Assembly: GCF_025133575.1 (NCBI RefSeq)
Contig: NZ_CP104011.1
Span: 3,170,965 to 3,234,964 of the forward strand
Direction: 5' to 3'
From: Pseudomonas sp. GCEP-101
GTDB lineage: Bacteria > Pseudomonadota > Gammaproteobacteria > Pseudomonadales > Pseudomonadaceae
DNA: 64,000 nucleotides
Under the pieces are notes generated by a model. It had not been told where the DNA came from. It saw nothing but the letters and a program-made list of their open reading frames with translations, and ran no database searches. The position numbers and the translations under genes are program-made. Within the stretch, counting starts at the first letter, position 1; the number at the start of each line of letters is the position of its first letter. Below, piece by piece: positions 25,722 through 37,800 of the stretch.

Positions 25722-27665
25722 ATGTCCCTGTTCAAACAGTTGTTGATCGCCATCTGCCTGTTCCTGGTGGTCGCCTTCAGCGGCAGCTTCATGGTCGGCC
25801 TGGAAAGCTCGCGCGAGCAGTACGGCAACCAGCTGCGCTCCCACGCCCAGGACGCGGCCACCGCGCTGGGCCTGTCGTTGACGCCGAACATCGACGACCC
25901 GGCGATGGTCGAGCTGATGGTCAGCTCGATCTTCGACAGCGGCTACTTCGAGAGCATCCGCGTGATCGACCTGGCCACCGGCAAGGTGATGGTGGAGCGC
26001 ACCGGCGTGCCCGACGCGGTGGCGGCCAAGGTGCCGCAGTGGTTCATCGCGCTGATCGACCTGCATTCGGCCGGCGGCGATGCCATTGTCAGCCGCGGCT
26101 GGAGCCAGGCGGCGCGGGTCGAAGTGCTCAGCCACCCGATGTTCGCCATCGCCAGGCTCTGGCAGAGCGCCCTGGGCAGCCTGCTCTGGCTGGTGCTGTG
26201 CGGCATCGCCAGCGCCGTGCTCGGCGCCATCTTGCTGCGCCGCCAGCTGAAGCCGCTGGACTACATGGTGGCGCAGTCCCACGCCATCGCCCGGCGCGAA
26301 TTCCTCAGCCTGCCGGAACTGCCGCGCACGCCCGAGCTGCGCCGCGTGGTGCAGGCGATGAACCAGATGGTGGAGAAGCTCAAGGCGCTGTTCCAGGAGC
26401 AGGCGCAGCGCAGCGAACGCCTGCGCGACGAGGCCTACCAGGACAGCCTGACCGGGCTGGGCAACCGGCGCTTCTTCGACATGCAGCTGAGCAACCGGCT
26501 GAGCGCCGAGGACCAGGTCAGCAGCGGCGTGCTGCTGGTGCTGCGGGTCAATGACCTGGCCGGGCTGAACCAGCGCCTGGGCGGGCAACGCGTCGACCAG
26601 TTGCTCAAGGCGGTGGCCGATCAGCTGCGCCTGGCCGGGCAAGGGCTGGGCGCCGGCCTGACCCTGGCGCGCAGCCGCGGTGGCGAATTCGTGATGCTGG
26701 CGCCGGGGCTGATGCCCGAGGACGCGCCGGCCCTGGCGATGCGCCTGGAGGGCATGCTCGCGGCGCTGGTGAGCACCGGTGCCAGCGATGTCAGCCCGGT
26801 GGCGTGCCTGGGGCTGGTGCCGTTCGTTTCCGGCGAGTCGGCGCAGACGCTGCTGCAGCGCGCCGACGAGGCGCTGGTGCAGGCGGAGCGGCAGCACGAC
26901 AGCTGCTGGGCCTTCCTCCAGGGCGGCGCGAAGCCGGTGGCCGAGGAGCGCCACAGCTGGCACCAGCTGCTGGACGAGGCGCTGGTGCACAAGCGCTTCC
27001 AGCTGCACTTCCAGGCGGTGGTGTCCTGCGCCGACCCTCAGGTGGTGCTGCATTACAAGGTGCTCTCGCGCCTGCCGGACGGGCAGGGCGGCAGCCTCGC
27101 CGCCGGGCGCTTCCTGCCCTGGCTGGACCGCTTCGGCTGGACCGCGCGGCTGGACCTGCTGATGCTCGAAAGCGTGCTGGCCGACATGGCCCGGCACAAT
27201 CGCCCGCTGGCGCTGAACCTTTCCAGCGCGCTGCTGCGCGATGAGTGGGCCACCACCCGCGTCTTCGACCTGCTGCGCCAGCACCCGCAGTTTGCCGGGC
27301 GCCTGACCCTGGAGCTGGAGGAGGACCAACTGCCGGCGCAGCCGGTGCTCGAAGCCCTGACCCGCCGCCTGGGCGAGCTGGGCTATCGCCTGAGCCTGCA
27401 GCATTTCGGCGGGCGCTTCAGCATGATCGGCAACCTGGCGCGGCTGGGGCTGGCGTACCTCAAGGTGGATGGCAGCCACATCCGTCATATCGACCAGGAG
27501 AACGACAAGCGCCTGTTCATCGAGGCCATGCAGCGCGCGGCTCACAGCATCGACCTGCCGCTGATCGCCGAGCGCGTGGAGACGGCCGGGGAGTTCCGGG
27601 TGCTGAAGGAGATGGGCATCCAGGGCGTGCAGGGGCAGCTGTTTGGTGGGCCGGCGCCGTGGTGA
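25722..27665 (+). CDS. lapD: LapD inner-membrane c-di-GMP receptor (degenerate GGDEF-EAL)
   Basis: A 647-aa receptor. Segment 1 is at about 5-25, and a periplasmic LapD/MoxY-type output domain that binds LapG runs to about 150. Segment 2 (SLLWLVLCGIASAVLGAILL) and a HAMP helix follow. The GGDEF domain has RGGEF in place of GGDEF. The EAL domain reads YKVLSRL, with K446-V447-L448 in place of E-A-L. Both are therefore catalytically dead, as expected for LapD, which binds c-di-GMP in its EAL domain and then sequesters LapG. CTGGAG precedes the ATG. When c-di-GMP falls, LapG is freed and cuts the adhesin encoded at 28839-41726. Confidence 0.94.
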   Translation: MSLFKQLLIAICLFLVVAFSGSFMVGLESSREQYGNQLRSHAQDAATALGLSLTPNIDDPAMVELMVSSIFDSGYFESIRVIDLATGKVMVERTGVPDAVAAKVPQWFIALIDLHSAGGDAIVSRGWSQAARVEVLSHPMFAIARLWQSALGSLLWLVLCGIASAVLGAILLRRQLKPLDYMVAQSHAIARREFLSLPELPRTPELRRVVQAMNQMVEKLKALFQEQAQRSERLRDEAYQDSLTGLGNRRFFDMQLSNRLSAEDQVSSGVLLVLRVNDLAGLNQRLGGQRVDQLLKAVADQLRLAGQGLGAGLTLARSRGGEFVMLAPGLMPEDAPALAMRLEGMLAALVSTGASDVSPVACLGLVPFVSGESAQTLLQRADEALVQAERQHDSCWAFLQGGAKPVAEERHSWHQLLDEALVHKRFQLHFQAVVSCADPQVVLHYKVLSRLPDGQGGSLAAGRFLPWLDRFGWTARLDLLMLESVLADMARHNRPLALNLSSALLRDEWATTRVFDLLRQHPQFAGRLTLELEEDQLPAQPVLEALTRRLGELGYRLSLQHFGGRFSMIGNLARLGLAYLKVDGSHIRHIDQENDKRLFIEAMQRAAHSIDLPLIAERVETAGEFRVLKEMGIQGVQGQLFGGPAPW

Positions 27666-27688
27666 TGGGTGTTCATACCGGTGACGCC

Positions 27689-28330
27689 GGCCCTGCCGGC
27701 GGTTCGCGGGCATGGCCCGCTCCTACAGGCTGACCTCGGCGCTTACATTGGCGTAGGAGCGGACTTTGTCCGCGATGCTCTGTGCTTCGGGGGGAGCTCT
27801 GCGCCGCTTCCACTCGACCGCCTGAACAGGACGTGAGTCGCGCAGCCCCCTTTGTAGGAGCGGGCCATGCCCGCGACATGCCTCAGCGCTGACTCGGCTT
27901 CACGACGGAGCACGCACGTAGGATGGGTGGAGCGCAGCGATACCCATCGATGGCATCGCCCCGAACCGCATGGGTATCGCAAGCTCCACCCATCCTACCA
28001 AGGTGTTCTTCTGCGAGGGCAGCAGAGTGCGGTTCGCGAGCAAGCTCGCTCCTACGAGGAGCACGCCGACGCGACGCAGGAATCTCCCCACGTGATCGCG
28101 GACGGAGTCCGCTCCTACGGGAGCGGAAACGACGGAGTGAGCCAGCGGGAGGCGTCCCCGACCTGCTTCTGAACGGGAGCATTCGGAACGTGCGGTGGTT
28201 GCGCTGATAGTTTCTGAGAGCCAAAGCCGAAGGCATGGGCTCTTCGTAGGAGCGAGCTTGCTCGCGAAGCCCCAGCGCCGAACTTACCCTGTAGGAGCGG
28301 GCCATGCCCGCGAACCGCCGGCAGGGCCGG
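27689..28330. repeat. Dense repeat cluster (several REP families)
   Basis: This 730-base gap between lapD and the 109-aa gene holds no credible gene. It contains about eight REP-type arms of the GTAGGAGCGGGCCATGCCCG and GTAGGAGCGAGCTTGCTCGC kinds, plus GTAGGAGCGGACTTTGTCCG. It also contains a separate hairpin with perfect 16-bp arms GTAGGATGGGTGGAGC (27918-27933) and GCTCCACCCATCCTAC (27983-27998). The cluster separates two parts of the Lap system. Confidence 0.88.
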
Positions 28331-28380
28331 CGTATCAGGCAGTTCGCTGCTGGGCAACCGAAGCCCGCAGGCGTCGGCCC

Positions 28381-28410
28381 AAAGAAAACGGGGCTCAGAT
28401 CAGCCCCGTT
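28381..28410 (-). terminator. Intrinsic terminator of the 109-aa gene
   Basis: On the minus strand the arms AACGGGGCT and AGCCCCGTT pair around GATCTG and are followed by TTTCTTT. The stem overlaps the stop codon of the 28395-28724 gene. Confidence 0.8.
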
Positions 28411-28724
28411 TCCTCGTCGTCGTTGATCAGCCGGGTCAGCCCACCCAGCGCCTCGCGCGCCTGGGTGCGGTTGAGCAGCTTGGAGCGCGCCGCCGGCGGC
28501 AGGTCGGTGATGCGGATGACGCCCTTGGTGATCAGCACCGAGATCAAGTCCTCCAGTACCCGGATCATGTCCAGGTCGCTCTGCTTGAGCTGCAGCAGGC
28601 TGCTCTCGGCCGCCCAGGCCTGGATGTCCGGATGGTCCGCCGGCAGGGTGCCGGTGGCGCCTTCGAATTCGGCGTCCTCGACGCGGGAAATCTTCCCCTC
28701 GGCGTTGCGCTGGATGTACAGCAT
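28395..28724 (-). CDS. Conserved hypothetical protein next to lapA
   Basis: A 109-aa soluble acidic protein beginning MLYIQRNAEGKISRVEDAEF, with a helix-rich middle (SDLDMIRVLEDLISVLITKG, DLPPAARSKLLNR). Similar small proteins occur in Pseudomonas genomes, as I recall, sometimes misnamed as tryptophan synthase beta-like; nothing here suggests an enzyme. It lies 114 bases downstream of lapA on the same strand, beyond a strong hairpin, so it may be partly co-transcribed with the adhesin. Its C terminus overlaps an intrinsic terminator. Function unknown; a regulatory or chaperone role in adhesin export is only a guess from position. Confidence 0.8.
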   Translation of the reverse strand: MLYIQRNAEGKISRVEDAEFEGATGTLPADHPDIQAWAAESSLLQLKQSDLDMIRVLEDLISVLITKGVIRITDLPPAARSKLLNRTQAREALGGLTRLINDDEETGLI

Positions 28725-28754
28725 CGACCCGTCCCCTGTTTCGTGATGTGAAGG

Positions 28755-28795
28755 GGCGACAGCGCAGCCACCCCGAAGGGTGGCCCGCTGTCGCC
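28755..28795 (-). terminator. Long hairpin with UUCG loop between lapA and the 109-aa gene
   Basis: On the minus strand GGCGACAGCGG and GCCACCC pair with GGGTGGC and CGCTGTCGCC around a TTCG tetraloop closed by C-G pairs, a very stable RNA hairpin. No U tract follows, so it may be an mRNA-stabilising or attenuating structure rather than a full terminator. It lies 44 bases past the lapA stop. Confidence 0.6.
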
Positions 28796-28838
28796 GTGTC
28801 AGAGCCTGACCGGTTGGAAGCCGTGCGGCAACCGCGGA

Positions 28839-31800
28839 TCAGTGATGCTCAGTCTTGACCACCGGGTCGGAACCCGCCACCAGCTTGTTGACGATCTCGG
28901 TGGAGGTCGAGCCGTAAGCGGAGAGGTCGACGCCGCTCAGCTTGATGGTGACGTCCGCCGCGCCGCCGTTGTTGATCTGCCCGGTGGTGCTCACCTGCAG
29001 GGTCGAGGTCGCGGTGTCCACCTTCAGGTAGCTGAGGATGTCGTTGTGCGCGGTGTCCGGCAGCAGGTCGCTGATGTCGATGCGGTCGCCTTCACCGGCC
29101 TTGAAGTCGGTGATGGTGTCGTTGCCGATATCGCCGGCCTTCCAGATGAAGGTGTCGGCACCCGCACCGCCGGTGAGGATGTCGTCGCCCTTGCCACCGG
29201 TGAGCTGGTCGTTGCCGGTGCCGCCGAAGAGGATGTCGTTGCCATTCTCGCCGAACAGGAAGTCGTTGCCGCCCTGGCCGTAGAGGATGTCGTTGCCATC
29301 GCCGCCGTACAGGTGGTCATCGCCGCCGCGGGTATCGCCGTCGACGTTGAACAGCGCGTGGTTGGCCTTGATGTAGTCGTACATCTCGTCGCTGGTGGCG
29401 GCGTGGCCGTTCTTCAGCTCGAGGAACGCCGACAGTGCGCTGACACCGGAGCCCGCTGGCAGGTCGGCCGGTTTCGCCGGGTTGCCGTTGACGCCCCAGG
29501 GCAGGTTATCGGTGTTGATGGTGTCACCGAAGATGATGTCGTCGCCCGCGCCGCCGGTGATGGTGTCGTGGCCCGAGGGCGCCAGCTCGGTGGAGGTGGA
29601 GCCGCCGTGCAGGGCGGCGGTGAGGTCGCTGGCCTGCTTGACGATGTCCACCTGGCCGACCGGGGCGTAGGTGGTGGTGGACTGCTTGAGGTTATCCAGG
29701 TTGACGGTCGCGGTGCCGGAACTGGAGTTGTCGGTCAGCACGAAGTCGATGCGGTAGGTGCCTTCGCCCACGGCCTTGTCGGTCGAGTAGGTGGTGTTGC
29801 TCGACGAGGAGGTCAGGGTGTGCGTTTCGACCGTCGTCCAGGCGCCGTTGACATACTGCTTCAGGCTCCAGGTGAAGGTGTCGTTGGCGTTCATGCTTTC
29901 GTTGAAGGCAAAGCTGAAGGTAGACGTGCTGTTCTTGGCGACGCTCAGGTCCGAGGTGATGGCCGTGGAGGAGCCGGCGGCGTTGGTGTCGGTCAGGCGC
30001 AGCTGGTTGCCGCTGATGCCCACCGAACCGGTCGAGCTCTTGCTCAGGGTCCAGCCGGGCAGGGCGCTGTTGTTGTCGAAGGTGAAGGTGGAGCTGCTGC
30101 TCCAGTTCACCGAGCCCAGGCCGGTGACGCTGGTGTTGTCGAAGTACTTGAGCGTGCTCTCGTTGACGCCGGTGCCGATCCCGATGGCGCGCACCTCGCT
30201 GAGCGCCGACAGGCTGGCGAAGGCCTGGGTGGTGTTCTGCATCAGGGAGCCGCTGCCGTTGGACTCGGTCGGGTCGCCGTCGGTGAGGAACAGCGTGACA
30301 TTCTCGTAGCCGTTCTTCTGCGTGTTGAACCAGTTGACCGCCTGGCCGAAGGCTTCCTGGTAGTCGGTGCCGCCGGAAGCCTGCAGGCCCTGGTTCTGGT
30401 TCTGGCCGATGGCGTTGATCAGTTGATCGATGTTCGCATCGGACAGGTCGGTGATGCTGACCTTCAGGCTGGCGGTGCTCTGGAAGCCGATCAGGGAGAT
30501 GTTGATGATCCCGTCATGGCCCTTGAGCTCGTTGGCCAGGTTGATCAGCGCGTCCTTGACCAGCTTGATCCGCGAGTTGGCGTACGCCGCGCCGGACTGG
30601 CCGGCGAGGTTGTAGGACATGCTGCCGGAGGTGTCGACCACCAGGGCGATGTTGTAGTTGGTGCCGCCCTGGGTGAGGGTCTTGATGCCGCCGACATCGC
30701 CGAGGATCACGTCGTCGCCCGAGCCACCGCTGAGGGTGTTGTCGCCGTTGGGGTTGGTCGCCGGGATCTGCACCTGGCCGACGTGGATGTCGAAGCCGTA
30801 AGTGGCCGAGGTATCGACGCCACCGTTGGCCACGCCGCCGCTGTCCTGGATGGCGAACTCGAAGTGAGCGTTGCTGCCCGAGCCGTCCGGAACGTAGGTC
30901 AGCTTGCCGGCGGCGATGTCGCTGGCGCTGACGGGCTTGCCAGCACTGATGGCCTGGCCGTTGAGCAGCAGGGTGCCGGAGTCCGGCAGGGCCTTGATCA
31001 GGATGTTCTGCAGGCTGTGGTTCTGGCCGTTGGCGGAGTCCGCGGTGTCGCTGAAGGCGAAGTCCTTGAGGGCGAAGGTGTAGGTCTTGCCGGCATAGAC
31101 GCTGGCCGAGCCGTCGGCCGACAGCGGCGCATCGTTCACCGGAGTGACGTTGAAGGTCAGGGTGCTGGAGGCACTGGAGAAGCCGTCGTGGCTGTCCTGC
31201 ACCGAGAACTTCAGGGTGGCGTAGGCGTTGCCCGCGGCGTTGGCCACCGGGGTGTAGACCAGGCTGGCGAGCAGGCTGACGGCGATCACCTGGCCGGCGG
31301 TCATCGACTGGCCATTGAGGCTCAGGCTGCCAGCGGTGGGCAGGCTGTCGATGCGGATGGCCTTGAGCGCGTCGCCGGCGTCCTTGTCGCTGAAGCCGAA
31401 GTCGCTGGCGCTGAAGCTGCGCTTGCCGTCCTCGTTCAGGGTCACGGTGCTGTCGGTGGCGGTGGGCAGGTCGTTGCTGCCGGTCACGGTGATGGTCACG
31501 GTGGCCGGTGCGCTGACCGCGCCCTGGGCATCCTTGGCGGTGTAGGTGAAGGTCACCTGGCGCGATTCGCCGACGTTGAGCGCGTCGAAGTCAGTGCCGG
31601 GGTTGAACACGTAGCTGCCGTTGGCGTTGAAGGTGAGGCTGCCGTTGCCGGCGCCGACGTCCTTCACCAGGGCATAGCCGTTGGGGTTGACCGCGCTGTC
31701 GATGTCGCTGGCAGCCGGCACCACGCCACTGAGGCTGTTGTTCTCGCCGGTGGTCTGCTGGTCGTTTTTGGCCTCCGGTGCATCGTTCACCGGGTTGATG

Positions 31801-34800
31801 CCCACGGTGACGGTCGCGGTGCTGGTGCCGCCGTGGCCATCGCTGATGGTGTAGGTGAAGCTGCCGGTACCGTTGAAGTCCTTGGCCGGGGTGAACACCA
31901 CGTTGCCGTTTTCCAGCTTCACGCTGCCGTTGACCGCGTTCTGCACGCTGACGATCGACAGGGTGTCGCCGTCGACGTCGCTGTCGTTGCCCAGCAGAGT
32001 CTGCGGGGCGATGGTCAGCGCGGTGTCTTCGTTGGTCACCAGCTCGCTCACCGCGTGGGTCAGCGCCGTGCCGCCGAGCACGCTGTAGGTGCCGCCCTGC
32101 GGGCGCATTTCCACCTGCAGCTGGGCCTGGCCGCCCTGGTCCCAGTAGACGATCTCGATGCTGTGGCTGCCGCTCTGGGCGATGCTGAAGACCGCCGATT
32201 CACGGCCGGTCGGGCTCTGGTTGGCGTCGAACTTGAACACCTCTACGCCGTCGATCCTGATGCTGAAGCCGTCGTCGGCATTCACCCGCAGCTGATAGTT
32301 GCCGGCGTTGAGGTTGATCGCCCCGGTCAGCTGGATGATCGCGTCGGAGGTGTTTGCCGGGTCGCTGCTCAGGGAGTTCGCATCGTTGCCGAGGAACTTC
32401 TGCAGGTTGCCGTCGCCGCCCAGGTCACCGCCGCTGAGGCTGTAGTTCAGCGAAGTGGCGGTGAAGGTGGCGGCGGCCGCCTTGCCGTTGATGAACGAGG
32501 AAACCTGCGACAGGCTGGTCAGGTTGCTGCCATCGACGCCCTCGCGGTAGCCCCAGTAGCTGCCCTTCAGGCCGCTGAGGGTGAAGGTGTCGTTCACTGC
32601 CAGCGGGGCGTCGTTCACCGGGGTGACGTTCAGGGTGAGGGTGTTCGGCGTGGTGTCGAACGCATTGGCGCTGTCCTTCACCGAGAAGGTGAAGCTGGCG
32701 TAATTGTCGCCGTTGGCGTTGGCGGCCGGGGTGAACACCAGCTTGCCGAGGTCGGCGGCGCCGATCACCTGGCCGGCGGTCACGGCGTTGCCGTTGAAGG
32801 TCAGGGTGCCGTGGGTGGGCAGGCTGTCGATGCGCACGCCGCTGAAGGTGTCGCCGCTGTCCACGTCGGTGAAGCCGAAGTCGGCGGCGCTGAAGTTGCG
32901 GCTGCTGTCTTCGTCCAGGGTGACGGTCTTGTCGGCGCCGTTGGGGGCGTCGTTGCTGCCGTTGACGGTGAGGGTGATGGTCTTCGGATCGCTGAGCGCG
33001 CCGGCGTCGTCCTTCGCCTGGTAGGTGAAGGTGACGGTTTCGCTCTGCCCGGCGGCCAGGTGGTCGAAGGCGGTGCCCGGCGTGAAGGTGTAACTGCCGT
33101 CGGCGTTGAAGACGAGGCTGCCCTTGCCCTGGGCGACATCGGTGGCCAGCTGGTAGCCGACCACGGTGCCGTCGATATCGGTGGCGGCCGGGACCTGGCC
33201 GTGCAGGACGGTGTTCTCTTCCGTGGATGCCGTGCCGTCGACGGCAACCGGGCGGTCATTGCTGCCGGTGACGGTGATGGTGACGGTCTGCGGGTCGCTC
33301 AGTGCGCCGTCATTGTCCTTCGCCTGGTAGGTGAAGGTCACGGTTTCGCTCTGGCCGGCGGCGAGGTGGTCGAAGTCGCTGCCCGGCGCGAAGGTGTAGC
33401 TGCCGTCGGCGTTGAAGGCCAGGGTGCCCTTGCCGGCCGCCACGTTGCTGGCGAGCTGGTAGCTGGCGACGCTGCCGTCCACATCGGTGGCAACCGGGAC
33501 CTGGCCCTGGAGCACGGCGTTTTCGTCGGTGGTCTGGCTGTCGGCAAAGGCGACCGGCGCGTCGTTGGTGCCGTTGATGGTGACGGTCACGTTGCTGCTG
33601 GTGCCATCGGCGGCCTTCACGACGAAGGTGTCGGTGAGGTGCTCGCCGGCCTTCAGCTCGTTGAAGGCGGAGTTGGCCACGTAGGTCCAGCTGCCGTCGG
33701 TGGCGATGCTGAAGGTGCCGTAGGTGCCGGCGGTGTTGGTCTGTGCCTGGAAGCTGGCGGGCCCGTCGACGTCGGTGACGTTCAGCTTGCCGTCGAGGGT
33801 GACCGGGGCGTTGGTTTCATCGGCACTGCCGCTGGCCTGGCCGGTGATGACCGCCGCGTCGTTGCTGCCGGTGACGGTGATGGTGACGGTCTGCGGGTCG
33901 CTCAGTGCGCCGTCGTTGTCCTTCGCCTGGTAGGTGAAGGTCACGGTTTCGCTCTGGCCGGCGGCCAGGTGGTCGAAGTCGCTGCCCGGCGCGAAGGTGT
34001 AGCTGCCGTCGGTGTTGAAGGCCAGGGTGCCCTTGCCGGCCGCCACGTTGCTGGCGAGCTGGTAGCTGGCGACGCTGCCGTCGACATCGGTGGCAACCGG
34101 GACCTGGCCCTGGAGCACGGCGTTCTCGTCGGTGGTCTGGCTGTCGGCATAGGCGACCGGCGCGTCGTTGGTGCCGTTGACCGTGATGGTGATGGTCTGC
34201 GGATCGCTCAGCCCGCCGTTGTTGTCCTTGGCCTGGTAGGTGAAGGTGACGGTTTCGCTCTGGCCGGCAGTCAGGTGGTCGAAGGCGCTGCCCGGGTTGA
34301 AGCTGTAGCTGCCGTCGGCGTTGAAGGTCAGGGTGCCCTTGCCGGCGGCCACGTCGCTGGCCAGTTGGTAGCTGGCGATGCTGCCGTCCACATCGGTGGC
34401 GCTCGGAACCTGGCCGTTGAAGACGCTGTTTTCGTCGGTGGCCGCGGTGCCGTCGAAGGCGACCGGGTTGTCGTTGGTGCCGACGATGTTGACGGTCACG
34501 GTGGCGCTGGTGCCGTCGGCGGTCTTCACGGTGAAGGTGTCGGTCAGGGTCTGGCCGACCTTCAGTTCGTTGTAGGCGCTGCTGGCGACGTAGGTCCAGG
34601 CGCCGTCGGTGCCCAGGTTGAAGGTGCCGTACTTGCCGGCCACATCGCTCTGCGCCTGGAAGGTTGCCGGGCTGTCGACGTCGCTCGCGTTGAGCTTGCC
34701 GCCGGTGCTGACCGGCGCGTCGGTCTCGTTGACGCTGCTGGACTTCACGCCGCTGATGACGGCGGCGTCATTGCTGCCGGTGACGGTAATGGTGATGGTC

Positions 34801-37800
34801 CGGGGCTCGCTCAGCGCGCCGTTGTCGTCCTTCGCCTGGTAGGTGAAGGTGACGACCTGGCTCTGGCCGGCGGCCAGGTGGTCGAAGTCGCTGCCCGGCT
34901 CGAAGTGGTAGGTGCCGCTGGAGTTGAAGTTCAGCGAGCCGTTGCCCTGGCCGACGTCGGTGACCAGCTGGTAGCCGGAGACCTTGCCATCCGGATCGGT
35001 GGCGGCCGGTACCTTGCCGTTGACGCGGCCGTTCTCGTCGATGGTGACGCTGTCATCGTACGCGGTGGGTGCGTCGTTGGTGCCCAGGATGTTCACGGTG
35101 ACGCTGGAGCTGGTGCCGTCGGCAGCCTTCACGGTGAAGGTGTCGGTCAGTTGCTCGCCCGGCTTCAGCTCGTTGTAGGCGTCCTTGGCGACGTAGGTCC
35201 AGGTGCCGTCGGTACCGAGGTTGAAGGTGCCGTATTTGCCGGCGACATTGGTCTGGGCCTGGAAGGCGTCCGGGCCGTCGACGTCGCTGACGTCCAGCTT
35301 GCCGGTGGTGGTGATCGGCGCGTTGGTCTCGTCCACGTTGACGATCTTCGCCCCGCTGATGATGGCGGCATCGTTGCTGCCGTTCACGGTCAGGGTCAGG
35401 ACGTTCTCGTCGGTGGCGCCCTTGTCGTCGGTGACGATGAACTTGATCTGCAGCTCGAGGGTTTCGCCGGCGCCGAGCGTCTGGTAGTCGGCGTGGTTGC
35501 CGTCGAAGCTCCAGGTGCCGTTGGCGTTGAGGGTGAAGCCGCTGGGCGCGGCGTCCTTGAGGCTGAAGTACAGCGCGTGGCCGTCATCGATATCGGTCGC
35601 GGTGAGGGTGCCGCCGCTGATCTTGTCTTCATTCACCGAGGCGCTGGCCGCCTTGGCCACCGGTGCATCGTTGGTGCCGATGACGGTGATGGTCAGGGTG
35701 CTGGCGCTCTTCGCACCGAACTGGTCGGTGACGCTGTAGTTGACGGTGAAGACCTGGGTCGCGCCCACGGCCAGGTGCTGGTACGCCGCGTTGCTGGCGT
35801 CGAAGCTCCACTTGCCGCTGCTGTCGCTGCTGAAGCCCGCCGGCAGGCTGCCGGTGGTGGCGAAGGTCAGCACGGCGTTGTGGTCGACATCGCTGCCGGC
35901 CAGCTGGCCACCGATCTTGCTGTCCTCGTAGACGGTTTCCTTCATCACCCCGGCGACCGGTGCGTCGTTGGTGCCGGTGACGGTGATGGTCAGGGTGCTG
36001 GTGCCGGTGGCGCCGTGCTCGTCGGTGACCGTGTAGTGGATGACCACCGCCTGCTGCTCGCCCTGGGCGAGATTGTCGTAGGCCGGGTCCTTGGCATCGA
36101 ACAGCCAGCTGCCGTCCGGCTTCAGGGTGAAGCCGGCGGTGTTCTGGGCGGTGCTGAAGGTCAGCTGGGCGTCGTGGTCGACGTCGGTGGCCTGCAGCTT
36201 GCCGGTGATCTCGCTGACCGGCTTGAGCTGGTTGCCCAGGGTGGTGCCGTTCGCGCCGTTGGTGGTCAGGGTCCAGTTGTTGCCGGTATGGCTGACCTGG
36301 CCGAGCACATTGCCGACGCTCACCTGCGACGGCAGGTTGCTCAGCACCAGGGTCGAGTCGACGAGGGTGTCGCCGGAGTCGGAAACGCCCAGGACGATGG
36401 TGTAGGTGCCCGGCTTGTCGAACACCTGCTGGAAGGTCTGCAGCCCCGAGTTGCCGCCGTCGCCGACCACGGACACGCTGGAGAGCAGCTGCACCTTCTG
36501 GCCGTTGACCTGCACGTAGGCGAAGTCGTTGAACGGGCCGTAGTCCTGGGTGCCGAACGACCAGTTGAAGCTGACCGCCTCGCCCGGCTGGGTGGTGGTC
36601 ACGGTCAGGGTGATGGACGAGCCGTCGGTGGCGCCGGCCACGACGCCGAGGTCCTTGATGCCGCCTTCGACCGCGCTGGCGGTGGCCGGGTAGGCGACCG
36701 GCGCATCGTTGGTGCCGACAATATTGACGGTGACGCTGGCGGCGGTGCCGTCGGCGGCGTTCACGGCGAAGGTGTCGACCAGGGTCTCACCGACCTTCAG
36801 TTCGTTGTAGGCGGCGTTCGCGGTATAGGTCCACTGGCCGTCGGCGCCCAGGTTGAAGGTGCCGTACTTGCCGGCGACGTTGGTTTGCGCCTGGAAGGAT
36901 TCCGCACTGTCGACGTCGCTGATGCTCAGCTGGCCGCCGGTGCTGATCGGGGCGTCGGTTTCGTTGACGCTGACCGAGGTCTGGCCGCTGATGACCGCGG
37001 CGTCGTTGCTGCCGGTGACGGTGATGGTGATGGTCTGCGGGTCGCTCAGCGCACCGTTGTCGTCCTTCGCCTGGTAGGTGAAGGTGACGTCCTGGCTTTC
37101 GCCGGCGGCCAGGTGATCGAAGTCGGTGCCCGGCTCGAAGGTATAGCTGCCGTCGGCGTTGAAGGTCAGGCTGCCATGACCCTGGCCGACGTCGGTGGCC
37201 AGCTGGTAGCCGACCACGCTGCCATCGATATCGGTGGCCAGCGGAACCTGGCTGGTGAAGGCCGCGTTCTCCCCGGTGGTCCTGCTGTCGCCGAAGGCCA
37301 CCGGCGCGTCGTTGGTGCCGACGATGTTCACGGTGACCGTGGCGCTGGTGCCATCGGTCGCCTTGACGGTGAAGCTGTCGGTCAGTTTTTCGCCCTGCTT
37401 GAGCTCGTTGTAGGCCGCGTTGGCGGTGTAGGTCCACTGGCCGTCGGCGCCCAGGTTGAAGCTGCCGTACTTGCCGGCGACGCCGGTCTGCGCCTGGAAG
37501 CTGGCGGCGCCGTCGACATCGCTGACGGTCAGCAGGCCGCCGGTGGTGATCGGCGCGTCGGTCTCGTCCACATTCACGCTGGCCACGCCGCCGATCACGG
37601 CCGGGTCGTTGCTGCCGGTGACGGTGAGGGTCAGGGTCTGGGTGTCGGTGGCGCCGTGCTCGTCGGTGACGATGTACTTGACCTGGATGTCGCGGGTCTC
37701 GCCTTCGGCGAGGGACTGGTAGGCCGGGTCCTTGCCGTCGAAGGTCCAGCTGCCGTCGGTCTTCAGGGTGAAGCCGGCGGGCGGGTTGCCGGCCACGCTG

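Noticed and set aside
33240..34150. Tandem repeats as a mobile element or satellite
   Set aside because: They are in-frame protein modules of the adhesin with conserved VCBS motifs.
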